NCBI GenBank assembly: GCA_021234155.1
Contig: JAJEKV010000047.1
Span: 4,665,637 to 4,729,636 of the forward strand
Reading direction: 5' to 3'
Length of the DNA stretch: 64,000 bases
DNA from: Isoetes taiwanensis
Taxonomy: Eukaryota > Streptophyta > Lycopodiopsida > Isoetales > Isoetaceae
The position numbers were made by a program, and so were the translations under genes. Of this stretch, positions 33,034 to 44,695 are shown in pieces (the stretch's first letter is position 1; each line of letters opens with the position of its first letter). A model generated the notes under the pieces. The model was given only the letters and a program-made list of their open reading frames with translations, did no database searches and was not told where the DNA came from.

Positions 33034-35469
33034 ATGACTACTAGACTGGGTGCTTCACTATTGAGTGCAGTTGAGGTGTTCAAGGGGACAGGAGGTTTCC
33101 AGGTGTGGAAAGAGAAAATTAAAGAGGTACTTGAAGTAGAAGGACTATGGAAGTATGTTGGAGAGGAAGCAGATTTGGATGAAGAAATCAGTGACTCAAA
33201 CAAAAGTACAGCAAAGGAAAAATCAAGTGATAGCACCAGCTCTGAAGTGACCAGTAAAGAGGTTATTACATCTGCAAAATTAATAGAGGCTAAAAGTATA
33301 ATTACAGTAAAGCTAGGGTCTAGCATTCTGTTGAAGGTTAGGGGGATGAATCCTAGGGCCATTTGGAAATTTCTGATTAAGACTTATGAAACAAAGACCT
33401 CTTCACAGCTGGATGTTCTAGATAGAGAACTCAGATCTTTAAAGTACAGTGAGAAGGATGATGTGACTGAATTCTTCCAGAGATTTGATAATCTCATAGC
33501 AGACTTGGAGGCAGCTGGGGTAACTATAACAAATGATCATCAAGTAATGACCATTGCAAGGGCATTTTCAGGTTATGAGCAGTTGTCTACACTAGTGAGA
33601 AATGTTGCAACAAACAGGGAGAAGGCAGAATTGATGGTTAGGACTGAGTTAGAACAAAAACTCATAATCAAGGAACATGAAGAACACTCTGAAATACTTT
33701 ATGCAGGGAAAGGGAAAGCTAATGATAAGAAAATAGGCCCCTGTTACCATTGTAATAACTATGGTCATCTCAAACATAACTGTCCCAAACTGTCTAGAGA
33801 AAGCAGATGTTACAATTGTGAAGGTTTAGGACATCAAGCAGCAAATTGTTCCAGCCCAAGGAATTTTGCAAAAGGTAGAGGAAGAGGAGATTTCAGAGAT
33901 GACTCAAAAGCAAGGTTCAACAATAGAGGAAGAGGAAGAGGCAGGAATGTTGCCAGAATCAACTTGACTAAGGAAGTTAACAATGAAGAGATAGAGGAAG
34001 TGGACGAAAATACTGAGGTAATCCAAAACTCTGATTTGCATCAGACCTTAAATATCAGTGAAACTAAAGGAAAGTGTGATCTATTTGTGCTAGATTCGGG
34101 AGCTGAAAGATGCGTGATTAAAGATGGGAGTGATCTTAAGGAGAAAACAAGAAGTACCTCCAGTTACATTCAGCTTGGAGATGGGAACCTGCAGCAAGTG
34201 GAGGAGTCTGGATTGTTAGAAATTTATGACCTAAATGGTCAACCAGTTGAACTCAAAAATGTGCTTTGTGTGCCCTCTATAGTGAGGAATTTGATCTCTG
34301 TTAGCCAACTTGTTGATTTAGGCTACAAGATCTGTTTTGAAAAACAACATTGTAACATTTTTCTTAAGGATGAATTGAAATTCATTGCGAAAAGGGTTGG
34401 AAATTTATTTGCACTTGATAAAGCAAGTAGAGAAGGATCAATAAACTTTGCAGGCCTGTTATCAATAAGACAATGGCACGAGAGGCTAGGACATACTCAT
34501 GTCAATAACATAAATTACATGATTAAGAAAGGCATGATTGTTGGAGAAATGGAAAAACATGAGAATTTTATTTGTGAAGGATGCATACTAGGGAAACACA
34601 CCAGATTTAGTTTCAAGAAATCTACTAAAAGAGCACGAGGGATTTTAGACCTTATCCATACAGATTTATGTGGCCCTATCAATATTACTAGTTTGACAGG
34701 GAAAAGATTTTTTATCACTTTCATTGATGATTTCTCAAGAAAAACAAAATGTTATATTCTCAGACACAAAGACCAAGCATTTGATGCATACAAATTATTT
34801 GAGCAAGAGGTTGAACGAGAAACAGGGAGAAAAATCAAATGTATTAGATCAGATAGGGGTGGAGAATATTTGTCAGGAGATTTCAACAAATACTGCAGAG
34901 ATAAAGGGATAAAGAGACAATTGACATGTAGATATACCCCTCAACAAAATGGAATTGCTGAGAGAAAGAATAGAACAATTTTAGATGTTGTCAGGTCTAT
35001 GCTTAAGCAATCAGGGATGCCAAATTATTTGTGGGATGAGGCAGTAAAGACTGCAGTAATGATTCAGAATAAACTTCCTTCAGCTTCTATTAAAGGTTTG
35101 ACTCCAGAAGAAATGTGGAATGGGCATAAACCTAACTATGACATGTTCAAAATCTATGGTTGTGTTGCATATGTGCATGTTCCAAAAGAAATGAGGAAGA
35201 AACTTGATGACAGGTCAATCAAATGTTACCTTGCTGGCTATGATGAGCAGTCCAAAGGATATAGGTTGTTTGATGCAAATAAAAGGCAAATTCTAATAAG
35301 TAGAGATGTAATATTCGACGAGACACGTGTCTACAAGGACAGAAACATCATTTCAATGACCAATGAGTCAAAAGGAGAAAAGGATAATCTGCCAAAGAAT
35401 GTACAATTTCAGAACATAGAAGCATGTGAATCTGATGATGAACTAAATGAGAATGGTGTACAGGGTTAG
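33034..35469 (+). CDS. gag-pol: Copia gag-protease-integrase
   Basis: 811 residues from ATG at 33034. The N-terminal gag domain has the SSQLDVLDRELRSLKY type of motif, then two zinc knuckles, CYHCNNYGHLKHNC and CYNCEGLGHQAANC (residues ~236-271). The protease has LFVLDSGAERCV (residue ~353). The integrase has an HHCC region (WHERLGH...CEGCILGK, residues ~481-520) and core motifs HTDLCGP, SDRGGEY and NGIAERKNRT, which supply D, D and E. These make the capsid, process the polyprotein and insert cDNA. An in-frame TAG at 35467-35469 separates this part from the RT frame, which continues in the same phase. Intact copia elements have one frame, so the stop is probably a mutation. Confidence 0.92.
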   Translation: MTTRLGASLLSAVEVFKGTGGFQVWKEKIKEVLEVEGLWKYVGEEADLDEEISDSNKSTAKEKSSDSTSSEVTSKEVITSAKLIEAKSIITVKLGSSILLKVRGMNPRAIWKFLIKTYETKTSSQLDVLDRELRSLKYSEKDDVTEFFQRFDNLIADLEAAGVTITNDHQVMTIARAFSGYEQLSTLVRNVATNREKAELMVRTELEQKLIIKEHEEHSEILYAGKGKANDKKIGPCYHCNNYGHLKHNCPKLSRESRCYNCEGLGHQAANCSSPRNFAKGRGRGDFRDDSKARFNNRGRGRGRNVARINLTKEVNNEEIEEVDENTEVIQNSDLHQTLNISETKGKCDLFVLDSGAERCVIKDGSDLKEKTRSTSSYIQLGDGNLQQVEESGLLEIYDLNGQPVELKNVLCVPSIVRNLISVSQLVDLGYKICFEKQHCNIFLKDELKFIAKRVGNLFALDKASREGSINFAGLLSIRQWHERLGHTHVNNINYMIKKGMIVGEMEKHENFICEGCILGKHTRFSFKKSTKRARGILDLIHTDLCGPINITSLTGKRFFITFIDDFSRKTKCYILRHKDQAFDAYKLFEQEVERETGRKIKCIRSDRGGEYLSGDFNKYCRDKGIKRQLTCRYTPQQNGIAERKNRTILDVVRSMLKQSGMPNYLWDEAVKTAVMIQNKLPSASIKGLTPEEMWNGHKPNYDMFKIYGCVAYVHVPKEMRKKLDDRSIKCYLAGYDEQSKGYRLFDANKRQILISRDVIFDETRVYKDRNIISMTNESKGEKDNLPKNVQFQNIEACESDDELNENGVQG

Positions 35470-35472
35470 ACA

Positions 35473-37219
35473 ATGCAAGGGGAAACCGTGCAGGGAGAAC
35501 AAACATTGCAAGGGGAATTTGAGCAGGAAGAACAAGTGCAGCAAAGAGAAGATGAAGATCTTAATGTTGAGGGACTTAATAAAGAAAATCAGACCTTAAC
35601 AAAGGATAAAGGAAGAAGAAAAACAGAAATAGAGAAACTCAGGGAGCAACTGGATATTGACACAGCAGAATATGGGAGGACTGAATTTGGCAAAAGCAGG
35701 AGAATAAATAAAGAAGTAGTTGATATTAACTATGTTCTTGCATTACTTGAACCCACTATACCTCTGAGTTATGAAGAAGCCATCAAGTCTGAATATTCAG
35801 AAGAATGGAAGCAGGCCATGTTGGAAGAAATGCAGGCATTTGCAAGAACAAATACCTATGATGTTGTTGAAAAACCAAAGAACAAGAATGTTATTGGAAG
35901 CAAATGGATCTATAAACTTAAAACAGGTTTAAGTGGTGAATTAAAGTTCAAAGCTCGACTTGTGGCGCAGGGATTCACACAAAGGAAAGGAATGGATTAT
36001 GAAGAGACATTCTCTCCAATAGTCAAATTAACAAGTATAAGAATTCTTTTGGCTTTTGCAAATGCAAATTGTTTGGAGGTTCATCACATGGACGTTAGTA
36101 CTGCATTTCTAAATGCTGAGCTTGATGATGAAGTTTACATGAAACAAGCATGTGGATTTGAAGTGAAACAAGAAGGCATGGTATGGAAACTTAAACGAGC
36201 TGTCTATGGGTTAAAACAGTCCCCAAGAATGTGGTACAATTGCATTGATAATTATCTGCAAGAACAGGGGTTTAAAAAAATTCCTAAACGATGGAAACAT
36301 TTACATCTTGACCAGGGGAGAACAATTTTGCATTATTGCATTGTATGTAGATGATAATATTATGGTGCCGAGTGATCCAGAAATACTAGAGCACTGCAAG
36401 CAAATTCTTAAGAGCAAATTTCAAATGACAGACCTAGGGCAGTTGAAAAAATTCTTAGGAATGGAAGTAAGCAGGGATATTCATGGGAAAAGGCTGACTA
36501 TTACACAAAAAGGGAATATAGAAGGTATGCTCAAAAGATTCAATATGGCAAATTGCAAAGTGTCAAAAACACCAATAGTACAACTGATTGGGTGTTTGCT
36601 GTTCGTATCCAATAGCACCAGACCAGATATATCATTCACTGTAAGTCTCTTAAGCAGGTTTACAAATAATCCAGGATATCAGCATTGGGCAGCAGCAAAA
36701 AGGGTACTCAGATATCTAAAATATACTCAAACACATGGCTTAACTTTTAGTAATAGCAATCTTATTCTGACAGGGTATGCTGATGCAGATTGGGGAAGTG
36801 ACATTGATTCTAGGAAATCAACATCTGGATATTGTCTGATGATAGGTGGAGCTACAGTTGCTTGGAAAAGCAAAAAACAATCATGTGTGGCAATGTCTAC
36901 AGCAGAAGCAGAATATAATTCCACTTCTTTGGCTGCCAAGGAAATAGCATGGGTAAGGCGTTTGTTAGAAGAGTTAAAGATTTATCAGAGAGAGCCAACT
37001 ATATTATTCTCTGACAGCATGAGTTGTATTGCTATTACTAAGAATCCGGTTTTACATCAGAGGACCAAACACATAGAACTGCATATTCATTTTGTCAGGG
37101 ATTTAGTTGCAAAGGGAGTCATAGCAGTGGAGTACATCAACACAAATGAGCAAACTGCAGATATATTAACCAAAAGTTTATCAGAGGTCAAGTTTACAAA
37201 ATTTAAACAAAGACTAGTG
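35473..37219 (+). pseudogene. pol: Copia reverse transcriptase and RNase H, frameshifted
   Basis: Same phase as the upstream frame. A Q/G/E-rich linker with QGE repeats comes first, then RT motifs GSKWIYKLKTG, KARLVAQGFTQ, HHMDVSTAFLNAEL, YGLKQSPRMWY and, after a frameshift between about 36270 and 36340, LYVDDNIMV. The usual stretch between SKTPI and LIGCLLFVSN is short by about 30 residues, which suggests an internal deletion near 36575. RNase H has GYADADWGSD, STAEAEYNS and LFSDSMSC (D, E, D). The frame ends QRLV, and its TGA (37220-37222) is supplied by the inserted gypsy LTR, so the natural C-terminus and polypurine tract are gone. Confidence 0.9.
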
Positions 37220-38880
37220 TGACGTCCCCTACTCGTATACGGTGCACTCACCGTATACAAACAGGAGTTCATCCCCCATACCAGCTCCATGCCGATACAG
37301 GGCCCTCCACATAACACTGCAAACGTAACGGGTTCCAGTGGGAAGAGTGAAGGGGTCATTTTACCCCGTCTCCCTCAGGGTCTACCTAGCTGCGGAAGCG
37401 TAAACATACATGTCAGTATATAACATAAGCACATATCCACCTCGAAGGGTGGTCCATCACATCTGCATAAACAAGATGAGCACAATACATATGGAGAGCT
37501 CTACCCAAGGCTCAGACTCAAGGGGATGACTGACGGCTTGGGTCTCCAGAGTTCATTGCAGACAGAATTCATGGCAATGGATTTGGCTGGCATATGAACA
37601 TGGCATAGGGTTGTCCACTCCATCCGCCCCTCCTGTGCACACTTTGAGTAGTAGGCTGAAAAGTGTCGGGGACCGATCAGAGCCCTCACGGATGCATAGC
37701 CAGAAGGGCTATTCCTAGATTTCATCCTCCCAGTTCCGATGGGGCAGGAAGGGATCACTCCCTCCAGAGATCTACATCTTTGACTCAAGGTGACTAGAGG
37801 GCCCTTTGCCGTGATTCGGTGAACCCATCGGAAAGTGTACACCACTCCCGGGTGTCGAGTCCATGCCTCACCCGCTTTTCGGTGGTGAGCCATTAGACCT
37901 AGTCACAATGATCCCTGGTAGGCCTTACACACCAGAGGGATCGTTCAAGAGTCAGGACATGAACCTCCTTCTTAGCTAGTCTGGCCCCTTCACCCACAAC
38001 CCGGCGTGGTTCTTGTACACAGGCCGAATCTATAGTGTGCTAGAGAGGCTACTCTAGGAGCATCTACTACCAAGCTTCAGGTCTCTACCCCCCTTCCTTA
38101 TACAAGGAGTTCATAGAGATACATCATCCACATACATCACAGAAGAACTAAAGAACTATATCTAATCTACATCATAGAGTTAGTCCTTTAGTTAGAGGCT
38201 GGTATCTAGAGATCTAGAAGGCTGCTATGGGCAATTTAATAGGCTAAACCTACTGATTCTACGACTGGAATAGGGTTTAGACTATCTAATTGGCCAAATA
38301 CCTGATCCTTGAGTGGCTCCTCCTGACCTGAGCTCGACCATCCTGCTGAGACGCTCGAATCAAGGGAAACTAATGGTGCAATTCTCTCAGGCAGAGTCTG
38401 GGAGGCGGTTTTGGCTGTTGAGGCAGCCAAAACAGAGTTCCAAAACCCTAGAAACGAAAATTGGGCAAGTTAGGGTTTCCCCCCCTTAATAGACAAGGGG
38501 TTGGCTAGGGTTTCCAATTATCCCCTTTAGGCATGTGGGATAATTGGTAATGGGCCCACTTGCCTTTAATGGCTAGGTGGCAAAATGTGCCCACATGGAA
38601 ATGTGTGCCCACATTAATGTGTACATTGGAAAATGTGCACATTAATTGCACCTATGGGTGTGGCCCACTTGGCATCAAGTGTCCACATGGAAATGTGTGC
38701 CCACATTAATGTGTACATTGGAAAATGTGCACATTAATAGTTGCACATATTCCTGGCGCGTTGCCCCCTAGGGCTACCCACCTGGCTACACGTTAGCGTG
38801 CACGTCAGTCGGAGTGGCGTGTGCGCGCATGACGATGCGACAAAGATCGTCCCGGGATGGATATCGCGTCCCGAACGTCA
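37220..38880 (-). repeat. Family 1 3' LTR, minus copy (1661 bp)
   Basis: The plus-strand ends are TGACGTCCCC and CCGAACGTCA. It matches 59787-61444 in the same orientation and 9698-11252 inversely. It contains a nested duplication near 38580-38740 of a ~100-bp unit with GGAAATGTGTGCCCACATTA and TTGGAAAATGTGCACATTAA. Confidence 0.92.
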
Positions 38881-38896
38881 CATTCTCCCCACCTTG
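38881..38896 (-). promoter_or_regulatory. Polypurine tract of family 1 (minus copy)
   Basis: The minus strand reads CAAGGTGGGGAGAATG directly before the LTR, as in the plus copy at 9682-9697. Confidence 0.8.
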
Positions 38897-39724
38897 AAAT
38901 GATGTCGTCGTCGGCAGATCGTGGGTCTCCCCACCTTGGGATCATCCCTAAACGCAATCAACCTGATGCATACTATAACTACTATAATACTTACACATTT
39001 ATTAAGATTACCTTAAGGTAATATTTTTAGGACATTGTCACGCCATTATATTATGAAATAACTTATCAATTCATAACATCATTAAAACAGGTTACTCAAT
39101 AATTCACTTAACATGACGTCCGAGGTACTCTTCATTCCTTGCAGCACATTCCAACAAAATTTGTGTTGCAAGTCTTCGTAGCTCGATCTCCTTGCCCTCC
39201 GGAGCGCTCTATTGGCCTGCAGGTCGACACTACGTTAGTACCATTTTAATTATTAATAAAATTTTGGTTATATGGTGACCACCCACCTATCTACATGGAT
39301 GCATGGCTAATCTCCCGTGGGAAGAGGGTGAATCTTCCATTATGGCCGTGGAGGCGGCTTATATGCCTATATGCCGCTCATGCCTACACCCTAGTTGCCC
39401 AGCGTGGAGGATAGGTCCTTCCCGTATATGGGGCGTGAAGGCCTGATTCCTTCTATCAAAGCATATATGGGCCTAGAGGTGCTTTTCCTACCAGTGCATT
39501 CCTTCATGACCTCCTTTCTCTCGAGATCGTCTACTCCGCGGGGGGCAGTAGACTTTCTAATCTACCTTCCACTCGCCCAAAGCGAAACGCGGTCATGCCT
39601 ACATTGACATTACACCACGCCCTAGAGATCACCGTAGTGGTCTCATCATCGATCACAACGCATGCGACCCATACCTAGCATAGGTTGCATGCGTAGATTA
39701 ATCTTAACTATACATAGAATTAAT
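38897..39724 (-). other. Family 1 3' untranslated region (minus copy)
   Basis: It matches 8862-9682 in inverse orientation. A second purine block (GTGGGGAGACCCACGAT on the minus strand) lies near 38920-38940. No gene seen. Confidence 0.7.
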
Positions 39725-42700
39725 CTACATAAATCGACATGCACGGGCGATTTCTTGAGGAGATGACCTTGCCGTCCCATTGCTCCATAAAGCGTGGGTG
39801 CTTTGCTTCACTAAATCTTTCTTAAGTACCCATGTCGCGTCTTCCAGCGGTAAGTGTTTCCACTTGACCAAATCTTTGGAGGAATTACGATCTCCTCGTT
39901 TTCTTGAAAGCTTTATCAAGAATCAATTGCGGGACTATTTCCATTTTGCTCCTCCGTCATTTCCAACAACGTTGAGAGTCCAAGACTTCGCCCTGCGGAT
40001 TTGGAGTGTGCTTCTTCAACAAACTCACGTGGAAGACCTTATGAATCTTTAGGTGTCTTTGGCAAGTCTAGCTTGTAGGATTGATTACCTACTCTCTTGA
40101 CTATTCCGAAGGTCCAGCCCACCTTGGAGCAAGCTTCTTGCAATTCCCAATTCTGAGCTTCGCCTGCTTCACCTTGATCTTGAGCCAAACATCATCTCCA
40201 ACTTTGAACTCTCTTACTGTTCGATGCTTGTCGACGATGCTCTTCTGTCGACTTCTTGCTGCTAGCAAATACCCTCGAACCTCTTCCACAAGCTGCTGCA
40301 TGTCGGCCAACATCTGCTGCGAAACTTCCACTTTTGACACGGGGTTGTGCCAAGTGTGCGGAGTTTAATCGATAGCCGTAATTAATCATAAACGGCGACA
40401 TTTGGGATGATTCTTGCTTGGTGCTATTGTATGCAAACTCCACCAAGTGAATAAATTCTTCCCACATACCTTGCTTATTCCAGACATAGTTTCGTAGCAT
40501 GTCTTCTAAAATCCTGTTGGTCCGCTCCGTTTGGCCATCCGTTTGAGGATGATATGCCGTGCTCATGGATAGCTTCGTTTGAATCGTCGTAAAGAGGTCT
40601 TGCCAGAAGGCACTCATGAACTTCGGATCCCTGTCGGAGATAATCTCCCTTGGCATGCCATGAAGCCTGAAGATCTCTTTGGTGAAGAGCTTCGCTGTAT
40701 CCATAGCCGTATCTGTGGTCCTGCAAGGCACAAAATGTGCCATTTTCGACAACTTGTCGACTACTACCATCAAAGCATCTTTCCCTCTTACGGTCCTTGG
40801 GAGTCCTGTGATGAAATCCATGCTGATCACCTCCCACTTAGCGTTTGGCACCGCTAATGGCTCTAATGCTCACGGAATTGAAGCGCTGCTCGCGCCGTCT
40901 GGCGACATAATTGGCATTCTCGATGTAGCGAGCTACTTGCTTCTTCATTCCCTGGCCAATAATAGCTGCTGCGACTTTGAAATATGTTTTCATGAATCCG
41001 CATGGCGGCTATTGGGCTGTTGTAGCGTGTCGTGGAGGATCAATTTCCTTACACCGATGATTGAGCACGCACAACTTGTTCTTATGGTATAAGAGGTTGC
41101 CTTCCTTCTTATAATGTTTAAAGGCTTCCTGCTCCTTATCTGTTCTAGCCTCTCTAGAGAGGCTTGCCCATACTTCCTTGAAATCCACATCCGTTGGCAA
41201 GGATTCTTCAATCTTCTTACCAAAGTCATTTGGCGAAGGCCGAAATTGCATTGCAATGCACTCTAGTTGTCGGGGATGCCTTGAAAGCGCATCCGCTACC
41301 ACATTGAGCTTCCCGGCTTGTAGACTATATCAAAGTCATACTCTTCAAGGAACTCCATCCATCTTCTACGCCGGGTTGAGGTGTGGTTGCGTGAATACAT
41401 CTTTGGAGGGCTCGATGGTTGCAGTATCCAACCGGAACTTCCTTCCCAAAAGATAGTGCCTCCAAATTCTTAATGCCACGACAACCGCAAGCAATTCCTG
41501 ATCGTGGGTGGGGTAGCGCGTTTTGGCGTCGTTCATCTTCACGAGTCATACGCTACCACACGCTCTTCTTGCATGAGCCACCTTTTTGTAGCTATCTTAC
41601 TTTCGGCGTCCGCCGCTACAAGCTTGTCTTTCTCCGGGTCGGCAGGGTTAAAGGGGGGGCGGTTGTTAAAGCTTCCTTCAACAATTTAAACCACGCTTGG
41701 GCTTTCTTGTGCCAATGCTCGCCCAATCTTTCACTTTCTCCGCCTTCGTCCAAGTTACGTTAGCGGGGCGCTATCTTAGCGAAGTTCTTCTGAACTTCTG
41801 TAGTATACTGCTAAGCCGAGAAAACTTCGACTTCATGCACATTCTTGTAGCCCGACCCTTTGAATGGCGGCTTCAATCTTGGCGGGATCGGTCGAGATTC
41901 CTTGGCGAGATCACATGACCAAGGTATTCCACCTTCTGCATTGCGAAGTGACTTGCCGACAACTTCATATAACCGGTGCCTCTTCAGCTTCTCTAGCACT
42001 CTCCTTAAGTGTTGTACGTGCTCTTCAAGGGATCTGCTATACACCAAAATGTCATCAAAGAATACAATCACAAAGGTGTCTAAAAACTCCCTGAAGATGT
42101 CGTTCATGAGCCTCATGAACGTCGCGGGGGCATTCGATAAGCCGAAAGGCATTACCGTGAACTCATAATGCCCATACCGCGTTCTGAAGGCGGTCTTATG
42201 GATATCTTCTTCCTTTATCCTGATCTGATGATAACCTGACCTTAAGTCGATTTTGGAGAAGACCTTTGCACCTTGGAGTTGATCCATCAAGTCATCTGAT
42301 CTAGGGAGCGCATACTTGTTCTTAATGGTGTGCTTGTTCAACTGCCTATAGTCTATGCACATCCTTAAACTGCCATCCTTCTTCTTTACAAAGAGAATGG
42401 GCGCTCCAAATGGCGAGACACTAGGTCTAATGAAGCCTAGGTCGAGCAACTCCTGCAATTGTTTCTTCAGCTCCGTCAACTCCTGCGTCGTCATTCTGTA
42501 TGGAGCCTTGCTTGTCGGCTTTGCTCCCGGTTCGAGTGCTATCTCACACTCGACTCCTCTATAAGGCGGAAGCTGCTTGATCTCATCTGGAAAGAGATCA
42601 TGGAACTCCGTGATCAGCTGAGCTATTTGCTTCGGCAACTTGCTGAGCACCCTGTCTTCTTTGCTTTCCTCTGTTTCAGGCTCGTCAATCTCAAGCTTGA

Positions 42701-43262
42701 AGATGTATGCCACCTGTTCGCTCTTGATGCACTTGAACAGCCGCTTAGAAGACATGCACTGCATGATGGGAACAACTTCTTTACCTGTGATCTCAATGAT
42801 CTTGCCGTCGGGTGTTGGGAAGGTCACCTTCCGCTTTCCACAATCGATAATGGCCCCTGCTGGTCCAAGGTACTCCATTCCTATGATCAAGTCGTACTTG
42901 CCAATGCCCATTACTTCTGCCCCCATCTGGATCTTAATCCCTGGCAAGTCGATGTCGAAGTTAATTCTCTTGCCTGCCGTCTGCCTTACTGCACCACTTG
43001 CTAAGACAACGGGCCTTGGCTTTGACTTTAGTGGTTTCAACTTCAACATTTGAACCATTCTGGGGGATGCAAAGTTATGGCTACTTCCTGAGTCTATCAA
43101 GACTATGAAGGACTTGGCCTTGGCCTTCCCTACTGTGGAAATTACTTTATACTGGCTCTCTGCTTGCTCTGTATCTATTGCGGCAAAGATATGACACTCA
43201 CCCTGAATGTAGTCGCGGGCTTCCTCGCCGTCGTCGTCAGACAGAGTGTCCCAATCTCCCAA
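39725..43262 (-). pseudogene. pol: Family 1 pol: protease, RT, RNase H, integrase, chromodomain
   Basis: The first 483 residues (43262-41811) are open. The protease has [12 protein letters not shown] (about 43100). The RT has [43 protein letters not shown] and [11 protein letters not shown] (about 42050). The phase is lost after [12 protein letters not shown]. RNase H (about 41620-41270) and the integrase zinc region follow in broken frames. The integrase core is open at 40851-40192 with SMDFITG, SDRDPKF and DGQTERTNRIL (D, D, E). The chromodomain keeps DLVKWKHLPLEDATW (about 39870) and ends CRFM with TAG at 39727-39725. No ATG opens the frame, so pol is probably joined to gag. Chromovirus type. 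Some breaks may be sequence errors. Confidence 0.9.
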
Positions 43263-43289
43263 CTCCGCTATTTTGCACTCATGGCGTAG

Positions 43290-44419
43290 GGGGGTTCATT
43301 TGTCCTATGGCTTTGCTGGAAGCACCTGAAGCAAAGCTGCTTTTCTATGCACTCCTGTCTCTTTTCCTTGGGCATCGCCTGCAAAAAGGATCGCACTGCT
43401 TTGGAGTAGTTTGACCCCTCCTGCTTGTCCTTGAAGGACACCTACTTCTTCTCTAACTTTGTTTCCCGGTTTGCCACCCGGTTGGCTGCTCTAGGGCTAT
43501 AGCTTCTGTCGCCTTGCCTTTGTCACCGAAATCTTGCTGCCTCTGCGCCGCTATTCTCCGAGGTCCCCGTCCCTTGCAAGCTTATAGCCTTGGACTCGCC
43601 GATCTTGTCTTAGGGTTTATTGCCCTCACAAGCTTGCGGATCTCCTCATTGACCCTTCAATATAGCTTTCTCTTCGCATGCTTCTCACCCAATTTGGCAC
43701 ATCTGACCTCGGCCTCATGAATTCCTCTCGTATATACGGACAGATTTGTTGCCTTGCCGCAAACTGTAGAGCTGGCTGCATCATACTAGACTTATGTTCC
43801 CTCGGGCGTAATGGCGCTTTGAAGGCTTTAGCAAACTTTACGAACTTACAAGCATCCCCGCTAAGCCATGTGCCTTTGCATAACCCTTCCACCAAATCCG
43901 GCGGCTCCTTTCAAGTTGGCTGTTGCCACTCTTCCTTTGTCTTTATCCTTCATGCCATAAGCATTGCCGTACTCACTCATTTCGGCCCAGCCATGCTTAC
44001 GCTTCTAAACGACTGTTCTCCCCGAGAAGCTGTTCCGATTCGGGCCTTCCATACATTGCCCAACGCGGAATCTACCTTCTTACGGTAGTCGAGGCCACTG
44101 GTGTCCCTTTGTCGTCCGTCTGGGGGTGTTCCTCGCCTTCCCTCTTGGTGTTCCTTTGCCTTGCGCCCTGTTCGGTCACGGGCTGATCTTCTTCTTCCTC
44201 GAGTCGAGGTCGACTCGAGCTTGAGTCGGAGGAGTCCGAGCTGGGGGATCTTCTTCTTTTGCTCCTCTTCTTGTCCCTTCCTGTTTTCCGAGCTGATGCT
44301 TGTGGTAATTGAGCATTGCCCACCGAACCCGCTCCTGCTTGTGCGGCTAACAGAGCCTTTATCTGCTCAAGGTCCGTCCTCATCTGGGATATCTCTTCCT
44401 CTGGGGTCATGGGTTCCAT
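43290..44419 (-). pseudogene. gag: Family 1 gag
   Basis: ATG at 44419 begins MEPMTPEEEISQMRTDLEQI, followed by KALLAAQAGAG and a Ser/Arg-rich stretch (KKRSKRRRSPSSDSSDSSSS). The frame is lost near 44080. Later gag segments appear in other frames (LVEGLCKGTWLSGDACKFVK, RREHKSSMMQ-like). A Cys-rich remnant (ECIEKQLCFRCFQ, then CHECK near 43285) marks the nucleocapsid zinc region just before the protease. The RS-like tract is unusual for gag and could bind RNA. The start agrees with the conserved acceptor site 100 bp upstream. Confidence 0.75.
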
Positions 44420-44514
44420 ATCTTCAAATAGGTTCCTTATAGGGGTGGTGCAGGCGGGGTCTGTTCTTCCCTAAGGTCTTGGCGTTGTCGTTCCCCTGAG
44501 CCTAGGCCTCTAAC

Positions 44515-44530
44515 TGCATACACAAGTAAT
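44515..44530 (-). promoter_or_regulatory. Candidate 3' splice site before gag (minus copy)
   Basis: The minus strand reads CTTGTGTATGCAG then TTAGAGGCC, the same as at 4082-4103. Conservation between copies whose flanks have diverged supports a role. Confidence 0.35.
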
Positions 44531-44695
44531 TCATGGCTATATGGTTAGTTTTCCTTGTTCTCTTGCATTGTTTATGTTTGTTGGTATAGTTGTGGGGCAA
44601 AAATACATCAACAAAACATTTAAAGTGCAACAGAGATTGTATTCATATATTATATAATATTTTAGTACAAAAAGTCTCCGGGATCAAGAGTCTAA

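Noticed and set aside
42459-43053. Plus-strand frames across the family 1 pol
   Set aside because: They are antisense shadows of the protease and RT frame, which carries all the motifs.
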